This document shows positions 9,015 through 16,748 of a stretch of DNA of 25,399 nt, piece after piece (positions within the stretch are counted from its first letter, which is position 1; every line of letters begins with the position of its first letter). The notes beneath the pieces are model-generated. The model had not been told where the DNA came from. It made no database searches and worked only from the letters and a program-made list of their open reading frames with translations. The translations under genes and the position numbers were made by a program. Source of the stretch: Paenibacillaceae bacterium UBA6304 (GTDB lineage: Bacteria; Bacillota; Bacilli; Paenibacillales; Paenibacillaceae); contig DJTQ01000365.1 of NCBI GenBank assembly GCA_002439285.1, positions 1 to 25,399 of the forward strand, in the 5' to 3' direction.

Positions 9015-9088
9015 GTCTGGCTCTATTTTTGACAAGTTGGTTCGAGGTAAAAGGGCCGATCAAGTTTAAGCCAAACCACATAGACCAC

Positions 9089-9565
9089 TTAATTTGCCGT
9101 CTTATTAACAAAATCAATCTCATTTTTGATCCCTTTATGGGCGTCATTCCACAGGCCCTTTGTCAGGCGAATGCGTAGCAGGCATGTGTTAGGGTCTTCG
9201 TCGTTATTGGCTTCGTAATACCACTCGGCAAATATTTTGCGCAGCTTTGTCATCATCTCCGCGTTGTTCTCGTCACACACCCAGCCCAGGTTTTCACCGA
9301 TCCCATCGGCTGTAAAGTTCTCGACGATGATACAAACAGCGACTTCGGGGTTTTGGGCGATCTGTAGCATCTTGTTTGAGGTCGCGTAGGTAACAGTGTA
9401 GAACGCGCCGTCCTCATAATAGGCGTCCACAATGCGGGCGGCGGGACGGCATTTGCCATCGGCCCCCGGTTCCAGCGAGATGGTGGACAGAGAAATCAGG
9501 CCGTCTTTGTTGCCCAGTTTCTCCTCCAGCAGTTTCATGGCTTCGTCGTACTTGTTCAAATTCAT
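9089..9565 (-). CDS. Pyridoxamine 5'-phosphate oxidase-family (FMN-binding split barrel) protein
   Basis: 158 residues from the ATG at 9565 (MNLNKYDEAMKLLEEKLG). A G-run (GGGGGG) directly upstream is the only candidate ribosome site and is close to the ATG. The frame is open for 40 more codons upstream, but that part has no family-like features. Family signature regions: GKCRPAARIVDAYYEDGAFYTVTYATSNK, here read as the FMN-binding strands, followed by the core MLQIAQNPEVAVCI and a C-terminal helix with EWYYEA. Proteins of this type bind FMN or related cofactors and reduce or bind small molecules; this one lacks enough features to call true PNPOx activity. A 20-base palindrome lies just upstream of the start, so expression is probably regulated at that site. 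Confidence 0.8.
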   Translation of the reverse strand: MNLNKYDEAMKLLEEKLGNKDGLISLSTISLEPGADGKCRPAARIVDAYYEDGAFYTVTYATSNKMLQIAQNPEVAVCIIVENFTADGIGENLGWVCDENNAEMMTKLRKIFAEWYYEANNDEDPNTCLLRIRLTKGLWNDAHKGIKNEIDFVNKTAN

Positions 9566-9575
9566 TACCCCCCAA

Positions 9576-9595
9576 AATGTAATAAGGCTTACATT
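9576..9595 (-). promoter_or_regulatory. Palindrome upstream of the FMN-barrel gene, candidate operator
   Basis: AATGTAA-TAAGGC-TTACATT is a perfect 7-bp inverted repeat with a 6-base spacer, ending 11 bases before the minus-strand ATG. The size and symmetry fit a dimeric repressor or MerR-like regulator. The cognate regulator is unknown; the AraC-type protein encoded nearby is a weak candidate because AraC sites are usually direct repeats. Confidence 0.45.
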
Positions 9596-9719
9596 ATTAA
9601 ACATATCATTGTAAAATCTTAATGCATGTGAAAAATGATACGATAAAATAAAGAGCAAATGGCGACCTTCGGAAGGGAGTCCCATGGGGCAATAAGCGAG
9701 TAGAAAGGAGCATCATCCT

Positions 9720-9956
9720 ATGGAAGTAACCGCACAGGAAGTGGCAGAATGGATGGTCAAGGAAATCAGGAATACGGGAACGCTATACCAGACCGATGCG
9801 ATTGAATATGTGAAGACCCACTTCGGCGAACAATTCGTATTCGTGAATGAGAATGGAAATACATCGCTATCTAAAGAGGTGAAGAAGGCTTTCCGCAAAC
9901 TCCACGATGGCAGAATTGCTTGGGACCGAGACGGGTTCTTTTGGGCTTGGACCTGA
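9720..9956 (+). CDS. Small DUF6953-like protein
   Basis: 78 residues, beginning MEVTAQEVAEWMVKEI and ending DRDGFFWAWT. I recognise this as the DUF6953-type small soluble protein found in Bacillota, of unknown function; the name is from memory and not searched. AGAAAGGAG lies 9 bases before the ATG, a strong ribosome site. There is no signal peptide or membrane segment. The predicted fold is a short winged-helix-like alpha/beta domain (EVKKAFRKLHDGRIAWD), which is an inference. It is followed by a weak hairpin with a T-run, so it is probably a single-gene unit. Confidence 0.75.
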   Translation: MEVTAQEVAEWMVKEIRNTGTLYQTDAIEYVKTHFGEQFVFVNENGNTSLSKEVKKAFRKLHDGRIAWDRDGFFWAWT

Positions 9957-9958
9957 GG

Positions 9959-9987
9959 AGAATATAGTGCTTTTTCATATTCTTTTT
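9959..9987 (+). terminator. Weak AT-rich terminator after the DUF6953-like gene
   Basis: AGAATAT and ATATTCT form a 7-bp stem with an 11-base loop, followed by five T. Low GC content makes it weak. Confidence 0.4.
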
Positions 9988-10064
9988 CGCAAGTAAAATC
10001 AAGCAATGCAATTTCCATTACTCCATAATGACTATAGAGTGGTTGAAATGAGGTGAACAGGCGA

Positions 10065-11033
10065 ATGTACGAGTGGCACAAGCAAATCCAAATCATCGTT
10101 GATGAAATTGATGAGTGTATCAAAAATCGCAACGGTGAAGCAATAACGCTACGATTTCTTTCTCGCAAGTTAGGTTATTCCGAATTTCATACTACAAGAA
10201 AATTTAAGGAAATATCGGGTATGCAATTTAGGGATTATCTGCGGCATAGAAAATTAGCTTTTGCCCTAAAAGAGGTGCGGGATAGTGAAAAAGGCATGTT
10301 GGATATTGCTTTTGATTATGGCTTTTCATCACATGAAGCCTTTACCAGAGCTTTTAAGGGAACCTATGGTGTAACTCCAAGTGAATACCGAAAGAAACCT
10401 ATGCCAGTCGCCCTTCGTACAAAAATAAACCCTTTCGACCGCTACTTTTTCGGATTTGGAGAGATTGGTATGATGAAATCTACCGATGATGTTAAAATTT
10501 ATTTTGTAACTATTCCCGCACACAAATTTTTGCACATTAAAAACTATGAGAGTAATGGGTATTGGGATTTTTGGCAAAAGCAAAATCTTATTCCGGGACA
10601 GGACTGCGATACAATTTGCGGCTTACTCGCTAGTATCAAGGGCAAATTGGATGACAATGGTGGGAGTGAATCTAACGGCAGCAGCGGTCAGATTATGGCG
10701 TACATTAATGACCCGGACGGCAGGCTCTGCGATTGGGGTATTCCACGTACAGAATGTTATGGTGCACGTCTTCCTTTTGATTATAAAGGCGAAGTTCCGC
10801 CACAAATGCTTATGATTGAGGTTCCCGAAGCCGAGTATATTGTTTTTGAACATGGGCCATTCGATTATGAGCAGGAAAATCGTAGTGTGGAGGATAAGAT
10901 GGAGAAGGCCATGGCAACTTTTGATTTTGCAGGCACCGGTTATTGCTTTGATCCTTCCCCCGGTAGAATCATTTACTTTTATCATGATCCGGAGCGGTTT
11001 TGGAAGTATATCAGACCCGTGCGGAAGTCATAA
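10065..11033 (+). CDS. AraC-family transcriptional regulator with C-terminal effector domain
   Basis: 322 residues from the ATG at 10065; AGGTGA lies 8 bases upstream. A GTG at 10053 is in frame but overlaps that ribosome site. The N-terminal ~105 residues are a two-helix-turn-helix AraC DNA-binding domain (LSRKLGYSEFHTTRKFKEISG, then DIAFDYGFSSHEAFTRAFKGTYGVTPSEYRK). The remaining ~210 residues are a probable small-molecule-sensing domain (VKIYFVTIPAHKFLHIKNYES ... EYIVFEHGPFDYE), resembling GyrI-like/BltR-type effector domains at low confidence. Domain order (HTH first) is the SoxS/Rob layout. The DNA is poorer in GC than the left-hand genes. No clear target is adjacent; divergent or downstream control of the FMN-barrel gene is possible but unproven. 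Confidence 0.85.
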   Translation: MYEWHKQIQIIVDEIDECIKNRNGEAITLRFLSRKLGYSEFHTTRKFKEISGMQFRDYLRHRKLAFALKEVRDSEKGMLDIAFDYGFSSHEAFTRAFKGTYGVTPSEYRKKPMPVALRTKINPFDRYFFGFGEIGMMKSTDDVKIYFVTIPAHKFLHIKNYESNGYWDFWQKQNLIPGQDCDTICGLLASIKGKLDDNGGSESNGSSGQIMAYINDPDGRLCDWGIPRTECYGARLPFDYKGEVPPQMLMIEVPEAEYIVFEHGPFDYEQENRSVEDKMEKAMATFDFAGTGYCFDPSPGRIIYFYHDPERFWKYIRPVRKS

Positions 11034-11167
11034 TATTACTTTAACTAACTAGTCACGAAACAGGCGTACATTAAGCGAACTTTCCAGTAACCAGTAACCA
11101 GAGATCAGAACTACTAACTTCATGCATTCACTGTTGGGATCGATAGAAGTGAGTGTGGTTGGGAGCA

Positions 11168-11194
11168 AATTAACTGTATTACCTACAGTTAATT
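11168..11194. repeat. Palindromic repeat copy 1
   Basis: Perfect 11-bp arms (AATTAACTGTA / TACAGTTAATT) around a 5-base spacer. It is the most symmetric of four related units in the gene-free interval 11034-11516. Confidence 0.85.
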
Positions 11195-11220
11195 ATCGTG
11201 AATCTAGTCGTTCTGGATAC

Positions 11221-11245
11221 TTAGCTGTATTTCCTACAGTTAATT
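11221..11245. repeat. Palindromic repeat copy 2
   Basis: Same orientation as copy 1, with CCTACAGTTAATT preserved exactly and one A-to-G change in the left arm (TTAGCTGTA). Confidence 0.8.
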
Positions 11246-11280
11246 CTTATCCTTTCCGCTCTTTTCGCTGCAAGTGCCTA

Positions 11281-11307
11281 AATTAACTGTAGGTTTTCCA
11301 GTTAATT
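11281..11307. repeat. Palindromic repeat copy 3 (inverted)
   Basis: Reads AATTAACTGTAGG then TTTTCCAGTTAATT, so it is inverted relative to copies 1 and 2 (CTGTAGG instead of CCTACAG). Arms of 9 bp are perfect. Confidence 0.8.
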
Positions 11308-11332
11308 GGTCTGGACCTGGCCTATCGCGCGA

Positions 11333-11357
11333 AATAACTGTAGGTTTTCCAGTTAAT
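11333..11357. repeat. Palindromic repeat copy 4 (inverted)
   Basis: Shares the 20 bases from AACTGTAGGTTTTCCAGTTA with copy 3, in the same orientation. The four units lie at roughly 50-60 base intervals. Confidence 0.8.
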
Positions 11358-11435
11358 CTTAATCTTCATAGAGCGGTTCGGTGAGCTCAGGGAGAAGAGG
11401 AGAGCGACATGGTGAAAGTGAGCTTGGTCAGGAGA

Positions 11436-11484
11436 AAAAGGGGTGTCCGTCAGTCATCTACGATGTCTTTTGGGGCACCCCTTT
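11436..11484 (-). terminator. Terminator of the CPBP protease gene, possibly bidirectional
   Basis: Arms AAAAGGGGTGTCC and GGGGCACCCCTTT pair with one G-T wobble around a loop of about 23 bases. On the minus strand it lies ~30 bases after the CPBP stop codon and is followed by CCCCTTTTTC. The large loop is unusual. Confidence 0.65.
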
Positions 11485-11516
11485 CAATTTTGCTCTGTAG
11501 AAGTAATTGAATCTTT

Positions 11517-12410
11517 CTATTGAAACACATCAGGATGACGGAGAGATATAAGATGCCCTTTGCGATGAGCAAGAATCAGCATAGGGATGGCGATCAACAG
11601 ACTGATTATTACGGGCATGATCGAGGCTTCAAGGCCAAAGTTACCTCCAGTAAGAAGGGCCGGACCCGTAACTTCGACTGTGAAAAGACCGGAGGAGGGA
11701 TGGCCTGAGACGGGAATACCCAAGAGTCCCTCGGTTGTATTCCAAAGGAAATGGAGGCCGATGATAAACCAAATATTGCGCCGCCAAAGGAAGGCTGCAC
11801 CCAGCAATACACCGGCTTCAATAGCGATGGAGAGGGCTCCCCAAATTGTAGCCCCGGGGTTGCCCAGGTGAGCGATCCCAAAGAAGAGGGAGGTTAGGGT
11901 CAGTGCAAGTAAGCTTCCACCCATTTTTTCAATGGCTTGAAAGACAAGCCCGCGAAAGATCAATTCTTCTATGAAGGCAGCGCCGAGTGATGTGGTAATG
12001 ATCGGCAAGACGACAGAGCTGACGTTTACGTTTGCCCACTGGAATGAATACCCGCCAAATAGGACGATGAGGGCTGTTGAAGCGACGATAAAGATAAGGC
12101 CGACGGCAGCGCCGAGAATAACTTCCGATAGCGCACGCTGTGGGATCAGAAGTTCAGGAACGGGACGCCGCGCCAGAAATTTCACAGCAAGCCAGTAGAT
12201 GACGATGGCAACGGCGACTCCGGCAAGTGTCATTATGAGGGACCCTAGCGCATTTAAATCTTTGGATAACAAGCTGAATGTCGCATTGGTAAGGATGATC
12301 CCAAGCACTCCCGCAAGCATCCAGATGAGGGGGAATTGAAAGAACGCAACAAACTTGGGCTTTCTCTTAACGCTAAGTGCGTCGCTGTCGGGTGTAGTCG
12401 TCTTTTTCAT
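11517..12410 (-). CDS. CPBP-family intramembrane protease
   Basis: 297 residues and about eight hydrophobic segments. The three catalytic motifs of the CAAX/bacteriocin-processing (Abi, Rce1-like) family are present: EELIFRG (E148-E149-R153), FFGIAH (H181) and HFLWN (H220, N224). This is a membrane-embedded glutamate protease; substrates may be lipidated or small membrane peptides, unknown here. The N-terminal 20 residues are charged and cytoplasmic. GAGGAG lies about 13 bases before the ATG. It is in the same direction as the upstream two-component genes but separated from them by a strong terminator, so it is probably transcribed from its own promoter; control by that system is possible. 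All catalytic residues are intact. Confidence 0.9.
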   Translation of the reverse strand: MKKTTTPDSDALSVKRKPKFVAFFQFPLIWMLAGVLGIILTNATFSLLSKDLNALGSLIMTLAGVAVAIVIYWLAVKFLARRPVPELLIPQRALSEVILGAAVGLIFIVASTALIVLFGGYSFQWANVNVSSVVLPIITTSLGAAFIEELIFRGLVFQAIEKMGGSLLALTLTSLFFGIAHLGNPGATIWGALSIAIEAGVLLGAAFLWRRNIWFIIGLHFLWNTTEGLLGIPVSGHPSSGLFTVEVTGPALLTGGNFGLEASIMPVIISLLIAIPMLILAHRKGHLISLRHPDVFQ

Positions 12411-12554
12411 GATAAGTGATCGCTCCTCTTCCTCTTACAGAATATCTATTTATGTTCCGATATTGCAGCTTACAAATCTTACTATACTTTGAAAAAGTCA
12501 TACGTCAGCAGTGCCGTTTAGTCACATCCTGGTCATATGACTTTAGCAAAAATA

Positions 12555-12584
12555 AAAGCCGACATCCGTTACGATGTCGGCTTT
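12555..12584 (-). terminator. Strong terminator after the response regulator
   Basis: A perfect 12-bp stem (AAAGCCGACATC / GATGTCGGCTTT) with a 6-base loop. On the minus strand it is followed by TTATTTTTGC and starts about 28 bases after the stop codon. Confidence 0.9.
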
Positions 12585-12611
12585 GAGCAGAGCTGTTGTG
12601 CGATGATCTCA

Positions 12612-13301
12612 TTAAGGCTCCAAAATCCCCGTTTCCCTGGCCTTATAGGCAGCCTCTTTTCTACCTTTTACATTCAATTTCGAATAAATATTTGAGATGT
12701 AATTCTTAACCGTACCTTCACTAAGAAACAACGCCTTAGCGATATCCTGATTGCGCAGACCTAACGCCAGCTTGTGAAGCACTTCGACTTCGCGAGCGCT
12801 GAGTCCGAATTCATTATTTGTCTCAAGCCATTCGGGTTCAACGGCCTTTGCACCATCTGTGGTCGATGAGACACCGCTTTGCAGCATGTTTTTGATCATT
12901 TTGTCCGCCATTTCTTGCGAAATGAGTGTGCCTCCGGTGTGAACCACGCGTATGCCGGCTATAAGGTTCTTGGGATGGATGGCTTTGAGCAGGAATCCTT
13001 CAGCTCCATGGCTTAACGCAGCCAGAACATATTCAACCTCTTTGTATGAAGTTAGGATAATTATTTTCGTTAAAGGGAATCGGGGTTTGATCTTCGCTGT
13101 AGCAATGACGCCGTCCATAATAGGCATATTGATATCCATAAGGATAATATCCGGTTGGGATTGTTCACAATAATCGATCGCTTCTTCGCCATTCTTCGCC
13201 AACCCCACAACCTCAATATCGTCTTCCATCTCCAGTATAATATTTAGACTTTCCAGGATCAATTCCTGATCGTCAACGATGAGGACTTTAATTTTTGACA
13301 T
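12612..13301 (-). CDS. NarL/FixJ-type response regulator
   Basis: 229 residues. The receiver domain (1-~120) has acidic D10/D11, phosphoacceptor D56 (IILMDINMP) and the conserved Lys in FLLKA. The C-terminal LuxR-type helix-turn-helix starts at about residue 165 (LSAREVEVLHKLALGLRNQDIA). The ATG overlaps the last 14 bases of the kinase gene; AAGGGAG lies 8 bases before it, inside the kinase frame, implying translational coupling. Phosphorylated by the adjacent kinase, it should bind DNA as a dimer. Targets are unknown; the CPBP protease gene just downstream is the nearest candidate, as similar LiaRS/DesKR/YxjLM-like systems often control neighbouring envelope genes (established for those systems, inferred here). 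Confidence 0.93.
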   Translation of the reverse strand: MSKIKVLIVDDQELILESLNIILEMEDDIEVVGLAKNGEEAIDYCEQSQPDIILMDINMPIMDGVIATAKIKPRFPLTKIIILTSYKEVEYVLAALSHGAEGFLLKAIHPKNLIAGIRVVHTGGTLISQEMADKMIKNMLQSGVSSTTDGAKAVEPEWLETNNEFGLSAREVEVLHKLALGLRNQDIAKALFLSEGTVKNYISNIYSKLNVKGRKEAAYKARETGILEP

Positions 13302-14457
13302 ACAAGGGATCTCCCTTCAATGGTATTTCGCATCTGACTTCAGCGCCAGTGACCGCCAAGGCGGAGATGGAAAAGGTGCCACCCAGCATCTCAATCCGAT
13401 CCTTCATGGTTGTCAATCCGAACCCATACTGTATCTTACTTAAGGGTTTTCCATTATTTCGAATGGAGACTCGCAAAGTGGATGGGGAGAAGTGGAGATT
13501 TAACTCAATTTCCGAAGCCTTTCCATGCTTTAGTGCATTCGTAAAAGATTCTTGGATTACCCGAATGATCGATTGCCGCACATCGAGACGAAGGGGCGGT
13601 TCTGTTCCTTCCAGCGTGAGACGAATGACCGTTCCGGTATATTCTTGAAAGTTGTTGACTAGTCTCTCGGCGTCGCTCACTAGACTGATATTCTCTTCCT
13701 CCCCCATTTTGTGTACGATGTCCCTCATCTCATCCAGGTTTTGTTCTGTCAGTCCTCTTATGCTAATTAATTTCTCCTTGGCTAGATCCGGTTTTTTGTC
13801 TAAAAGGGCAATAGCGGCATCGAGACTCATAATAAGTGAAATAAAAGAGTGGCCTAACGTGTCATGCATCTCCTTGGACATGCGACTTCGTTCCTCCAGC
13901 AGAGTCATCCTTTCGATCTCGGCAGCATATTGGGTTAACAATTTATTTTGTTCATCGACTTCCTTAGCTAGCTTATTCTTCTCATGATAGGCTTTGGCAA
14001 TAAAGTTGACCCAAATTCCGATAAATGAGAAAAGAAAGTTGTCTGAGCTTGAACCGAGCGCTAGGTCCCATGTAACTTTTCCGAATAACATGCTGATAAA
14101 GGGGAGCAATAATAATACCGGCAAAGTCCACGCCGTCTTTCTGGTCAATAAGTAACCGATGGTAAGACTCGGAATTAGGTAATCGACACTCCCTAGTTGA
14201 TCCGCCTGCATGAACGATTTTATATAATAAGATCCTCCTAGCAATAGTTCAAGCGAAATGAACCATTCCTTATTCATCCTTAGCTGCGGAAACCAGAATA
14301 ACATTGGAATAATAAAGGCCGCCGAGAGCCAAACGAGGTCCACGAGCAATTGAGGCGAATATCCATTCTCCATAAAAAGATGAAGTAACAGCAAAATATA
14401 ATTATAGGACCGAAGCCCAAATATTCCCCAGTCCATGATATAGAATACTTTTTTCAT
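13288..14457 (-). CDS. Sensor histidine kinase, HisKA_3 type
   Basis: 389 residues from the ATG at 14457, chosen because AAAGGA lies 6 bases upstream; a TTG start at 14478 is in frame but has no ribosome site. The N-terminal ~155 residues hold about five membrane helices with only short loops, so it is an intramembrane-sensing type. A coiled linker follows (KNKLAKEVDEQNKLLTQYAAEIERM), then the H-box EMHDTLGH with H198, the N-box (NALKHGKASE) and G-box (GFGLTTMKDRIEMLGG). It phosphorylates the response regulator encoded by the overlapping downstream gene. The stimulus is not readable; membrane or envelope perturbation is typical for such DesK/LiaS-like kinases. Confidence 0.92.
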   Translation of the reverse strand: MKKVFYIMDWGIFGLRSYNYILLLLHLFMENGYSPQLLVDLVWLSAAFIIPMLFWFPQLRMNKEWFISLELLLGGSYYIKSFMQADQLGSVDYLIPSLTIGYLLTRKTAWTLPVLLLLPFISMLFGKVTWDLALGSSSDNFLFSFIGIWVNFIAKAYHEKNKLAKEVDEQNKLLTQYAAEIERMTLLEERSRMSKEMHDTLGHSFISLIMSLDAAIALLDKKPDLAKEKLISIRGLTEQNLDEMRDIVHKMGEEENISLVSDAERLVNNFQEYTGTVIRLTLEGTEPPLRLDVRQSIIRVIQESFTNALKHGKASEIELNLHFSPSTLRVSIRNNGKPLSKIQYGFGLTTMKDRIEMLGGTFSISALAVTGAEVRCEIPLKGDPLYVKN

Positions 14458-14543
14458 AGGTATCCTTTCTTGCCTCAAGCATAACTAATGGTTTTTCTTG
14501 ATTATACATTAAATACGGAGTCGCGGCGGGAGATGCGGGAATG

Positions 14544-14568
14544 AAAGACACCCGAGTAGGGTGTCTTT
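14544..14568 (-). terminator. Terminator between acyltransferase and sensor kinase genes
   Basis: A perfect 10-bp stem (AAAGACACCC / GGGTGTCTTT) around GAGTA. It lies about 60 bases after the acyltransferase stop and 90 bases before the kinase start. The T-tract on the minus strand is only TTT, but the stem is strong. Confidence 0.7.
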
Positions 14569-14571
14569 AGA

Positions 14572-14612
14572 TAAGGTTTAACGATCGGGGTTTTGGCAGA
14601 CCTTTTATTTTT
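14572..14612 (-). repeat. Near-duplicate of part of the SagB-type nitroreductase gene
   Basis: TAAGGTTTAACGATCGGGG and TTTTGGCAGACCTTT are identical to bases in 17838-17872, apart from one missing G in the G-run. On the minus strand this is the KIKGLPKPP part of the nitroreductase, here out of frame after the indel (KIKGLPKPRSLNLI then a stop). It is a non-coding scrap between the acyltransferase stop and its terminator. Confidence 0.8.
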
Positions 14613-14629
14613 GTAGAGGTGCTTTCTGA

Positions 14630-16513
14630 TTACTGCATGCTGCGTTTTATGAGTGCTGTAAAAGCCTTCGAGCCTTTCGCCGTCAGGTGCACGCCGTCTT
14701 TTCCGAAATAATCGTCATGCCCCTCACTAGCACGGTTCCAGTCAATGATGGATACGTTGCTGTAGGTGGAAGAAGCTTTACGAAGCGCCTTATTGACCGT
14801 TCGTTCCCAGGGGCGAGGCACCCGCACGGTAACCAGATATACATGCTTTGCTTCCTTGAGGTAATCGAGCACCGAATCTAGTTTTTTGGAATTAAATGCA
14901 CCGTTGGTTCCAAGCTCCAGCACCACCTGACTACCTAACTGGTCATTTCTTTTGAGATGATCCAGAACATCTACAGCCTGCCACATCTGCCGTCCAATTT
15001 TGCCGTCCACATAGACTCCCGGGATACTATTTTCCAGATAAGGCTTGGCGTCCAAAATAACCGAGTCCCCTATAACGGTGTATTTCTCCCTGTGGTCTTT
15101 GGCCGGATTCAAATTCTGAACGGGTGCTTCCGTTTGTACAGGTTGCGAAGTTGTATCCGGCTGTGTCGTATGCTGCTCTGTTTGACTGGAGGAGTTACCG
15201 GCAGTCACGGCAGGTATTTCGGTTTTCTCCGGTACAGGCTTCTTGTCAGACCCTACTGTACTCGCGGCTGCTGGCACCGCTATGGAATGGGAGCCAGAAT
15301 TGATGATAGTCGAAGACATCATCTGAGACACCGTAAAGCATGGCAGCAGAATCATCATCAGCAGTCCAGCCCGCTTCCACCCGATATTGTACTTGTTCCG
15401 ACCTCTGCCCCATAAACGGGACCAGGAATCACGGAATCCATGGTAACGAATCGGATTTTCAATGTATTTGAGCGACAAGGACGCGATAACAACCGTTGCC
15501 GTCACCTGTAAAATCATTCGGACCGGGTGGCTCCCTCCCGTATCCACGGTTGGATTCGTCAGGACGATAACGGGATAATGCCAAAGATATAATCCATAAG
15601 CACGTTCACCAATCCATCGTAGCGGCTTCGAACCAACCACATACCCCAGAATGGATGCAGGATGAGCAAGCACAGCGACCAGCAGTGTTGTTGCTATAGC
15701 TTGAAGTACCATCCCTCCCCGATACAACGAGGGATCATATTCGCTGGTATTCAACAGCATATAGATTAATACAGCTAGCGCTACCAAACCCAGAACGTCA
15801 AGCACCAACCGAGGAATACCCGGAAGGGAGAACGAGAGCTTGCGACTCGGCCATACCACAGCCAATGCTGCACCTGCCAGCAGGGCGAATGCCCGGGTGT
15901 CCGTACCATAGTATACCCGGCTCGGGTCCAGATCCGGATTGTACAAGATGGCCATTGCACAGGCAGATAGCGCGGCTACCGCCACAATAAAAAGAACCAG
16001 CCATCCCTTTCTTTTAAACAAAACAATCGCAGCGATAAGAAGCAGCGGCCATATAATGTAGAACTGTTCCTCCACGGCAAGGGACCAGAAGTGCCCGAAT
16101 GGGGATGGAGGTCCGAAACTTTTGAAATAGGAAACATGATGAAATATATTCCACCAATTGCTTATATATAATACCCCCGAGACAACGTCACCCCGAAGGG
16201 CAGCAAGACGGGAAGGATCCGTGAAGAGCAGCCAAATCATTACGACAGCTATCATACTGAGCATTCCGGGTATGAGCCGCCTTATCCGCCTCATCCAAAA
16301 ATCACCCAGTGAAATATAGCCGTTCTCACGCCACTGTGACAAAAGAATATCTGTAATTAGGTAACCCGACAGAACGAAGAAAATACCGACACCAAGCAAT
16401 CCGCCGGGGATAAAATCCAGATTCAGATGATAGGCAATTACTGCAGATACTGCAATGGCCCGCAAGCCATCCAAGCCGTTCATGTGACGCTTCTTGTTCA
16501 ACGATTGTAACAT
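14630..16513 (-). CDS. Acyltransferase-3 / SGNH fusion, OatA/OafA-type O-acetyltransferase
   Basis: 627 residues from the ATG at 16513: AAGGAGG (16521-16527) lies 7-8 bases upstream. The open frame continues 82 codons further, but that part looks non-coding. The N-terminal ~380 residues are the ten-helix acyltransferase-3 membrane domain, with GLDGLRAIAV and the conserved D15/R18/H29 region. A Thr/Pro/Gln-rich linker follows, then an extracellular SGNH hydrolase-like domain (478-627) with GDS (S484), GTNG (N537) and DGVH (D606, H609), the catalytic triad of peptidoglycan O-acetyltransferases. Likely role: moving acetyl groups across the membrane onto a cell-wall polymer, as known for OatA (lysozyme resistance). 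Whether the target is peptidoglycan or another glycan cannot be settled here. Confidence 0.9.
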   Translation of the reverse strand: MLQSLNKKRHMNGLDGLRAIAVSAVIAYHLNLDFIPGGLLGVGIFFVLSGYLITDILLSQWRENGYISLGDFWMRRIRRLIPGMLSMIAVVMIWLLFTDPSRLAALRGDVVSGVLYISNWWNIFHHVSYFKSFGPPSPFGHFWSLAVEEQFYIIWPLLLIAAIVLFKRKGWLVLFIVAVAALSACAMAILYNPDLDPSRVYYGTDTRAFALLAGAALAVVWPSRKLSFSLPGIPRLVLDVLGLVALAVLIYMLLNTSEYDPSLYRGGMVLQAIATTLLVAVLAHPASILGYVVGSKPLRWIGERAYGLYLWHYPVIVLTNPTVDTGGSHPVRMILQVTATVVIASLSLKYIENPIRYHGFRDSWSRLWGRGRNKYNIGWKRAGLLMMILLPCFTVSQMMSSTIINSGSHSIAVPAAASTVGSDKKPVPEKTEIPAVTAGNSSSQTEQHTTQPDTTSQPVQTEAPVQNLNPAKDHREKYTVIGDSVILDAKPYLENSIPGVYVDGKIGRQMWQAVDVLDHLKRNDQLGSQVVLELGTNGAFNSKKLDSVLDYLKEAKHVYLVTVRVPRPWERTVNKALRKASSTYSNVSIIDWNRASEGHDDYFGKDGVHLTAKGSKAFTALIKRSMQ

Positions 16514-16652
16514 GTCCGCCCCTCCTTGCTGCAGCAAATCGACATCAGCAATGTCAGGGGCTTTGATAGATTCATAACGCTTCTCCAAGTAGTTCTTGTT
16601 GTCATTAACATATGTATTGCACCTTTCTATAATAGAAACATTCCCGCTCAGC

Positions 16653-16680
16653 ATTATACTCCTTAACCTAGCATTACAAA
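16653..16680 (-). promoter_or_regulatory. Candidate promoter of the acyltransferase gene
   Basis: On the minus strand TTTGTA (16675-16680), a 16-base spacer and TATAAT (16653-16658) form a sigma-A-like promoter. It implies a leader of about 130 bases before the ATG at 16513, and argues that the upstream part of the open frame is not translated. Confidence 0.45.
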
Positions 16681-16748
16681 TTAACTCCTCTAATAAAAGA
16701 CTCTGCTTCTTCCGAAAAAGTTTGTAAAAGGTATAGTAGAGGAAAATA

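Noticed and set aside
11168..11357. CRISPR array
   Set aside because: Repeats switch orientation, are AT-rich palindromes throughout, vary in their centre, and no cas gene is present.
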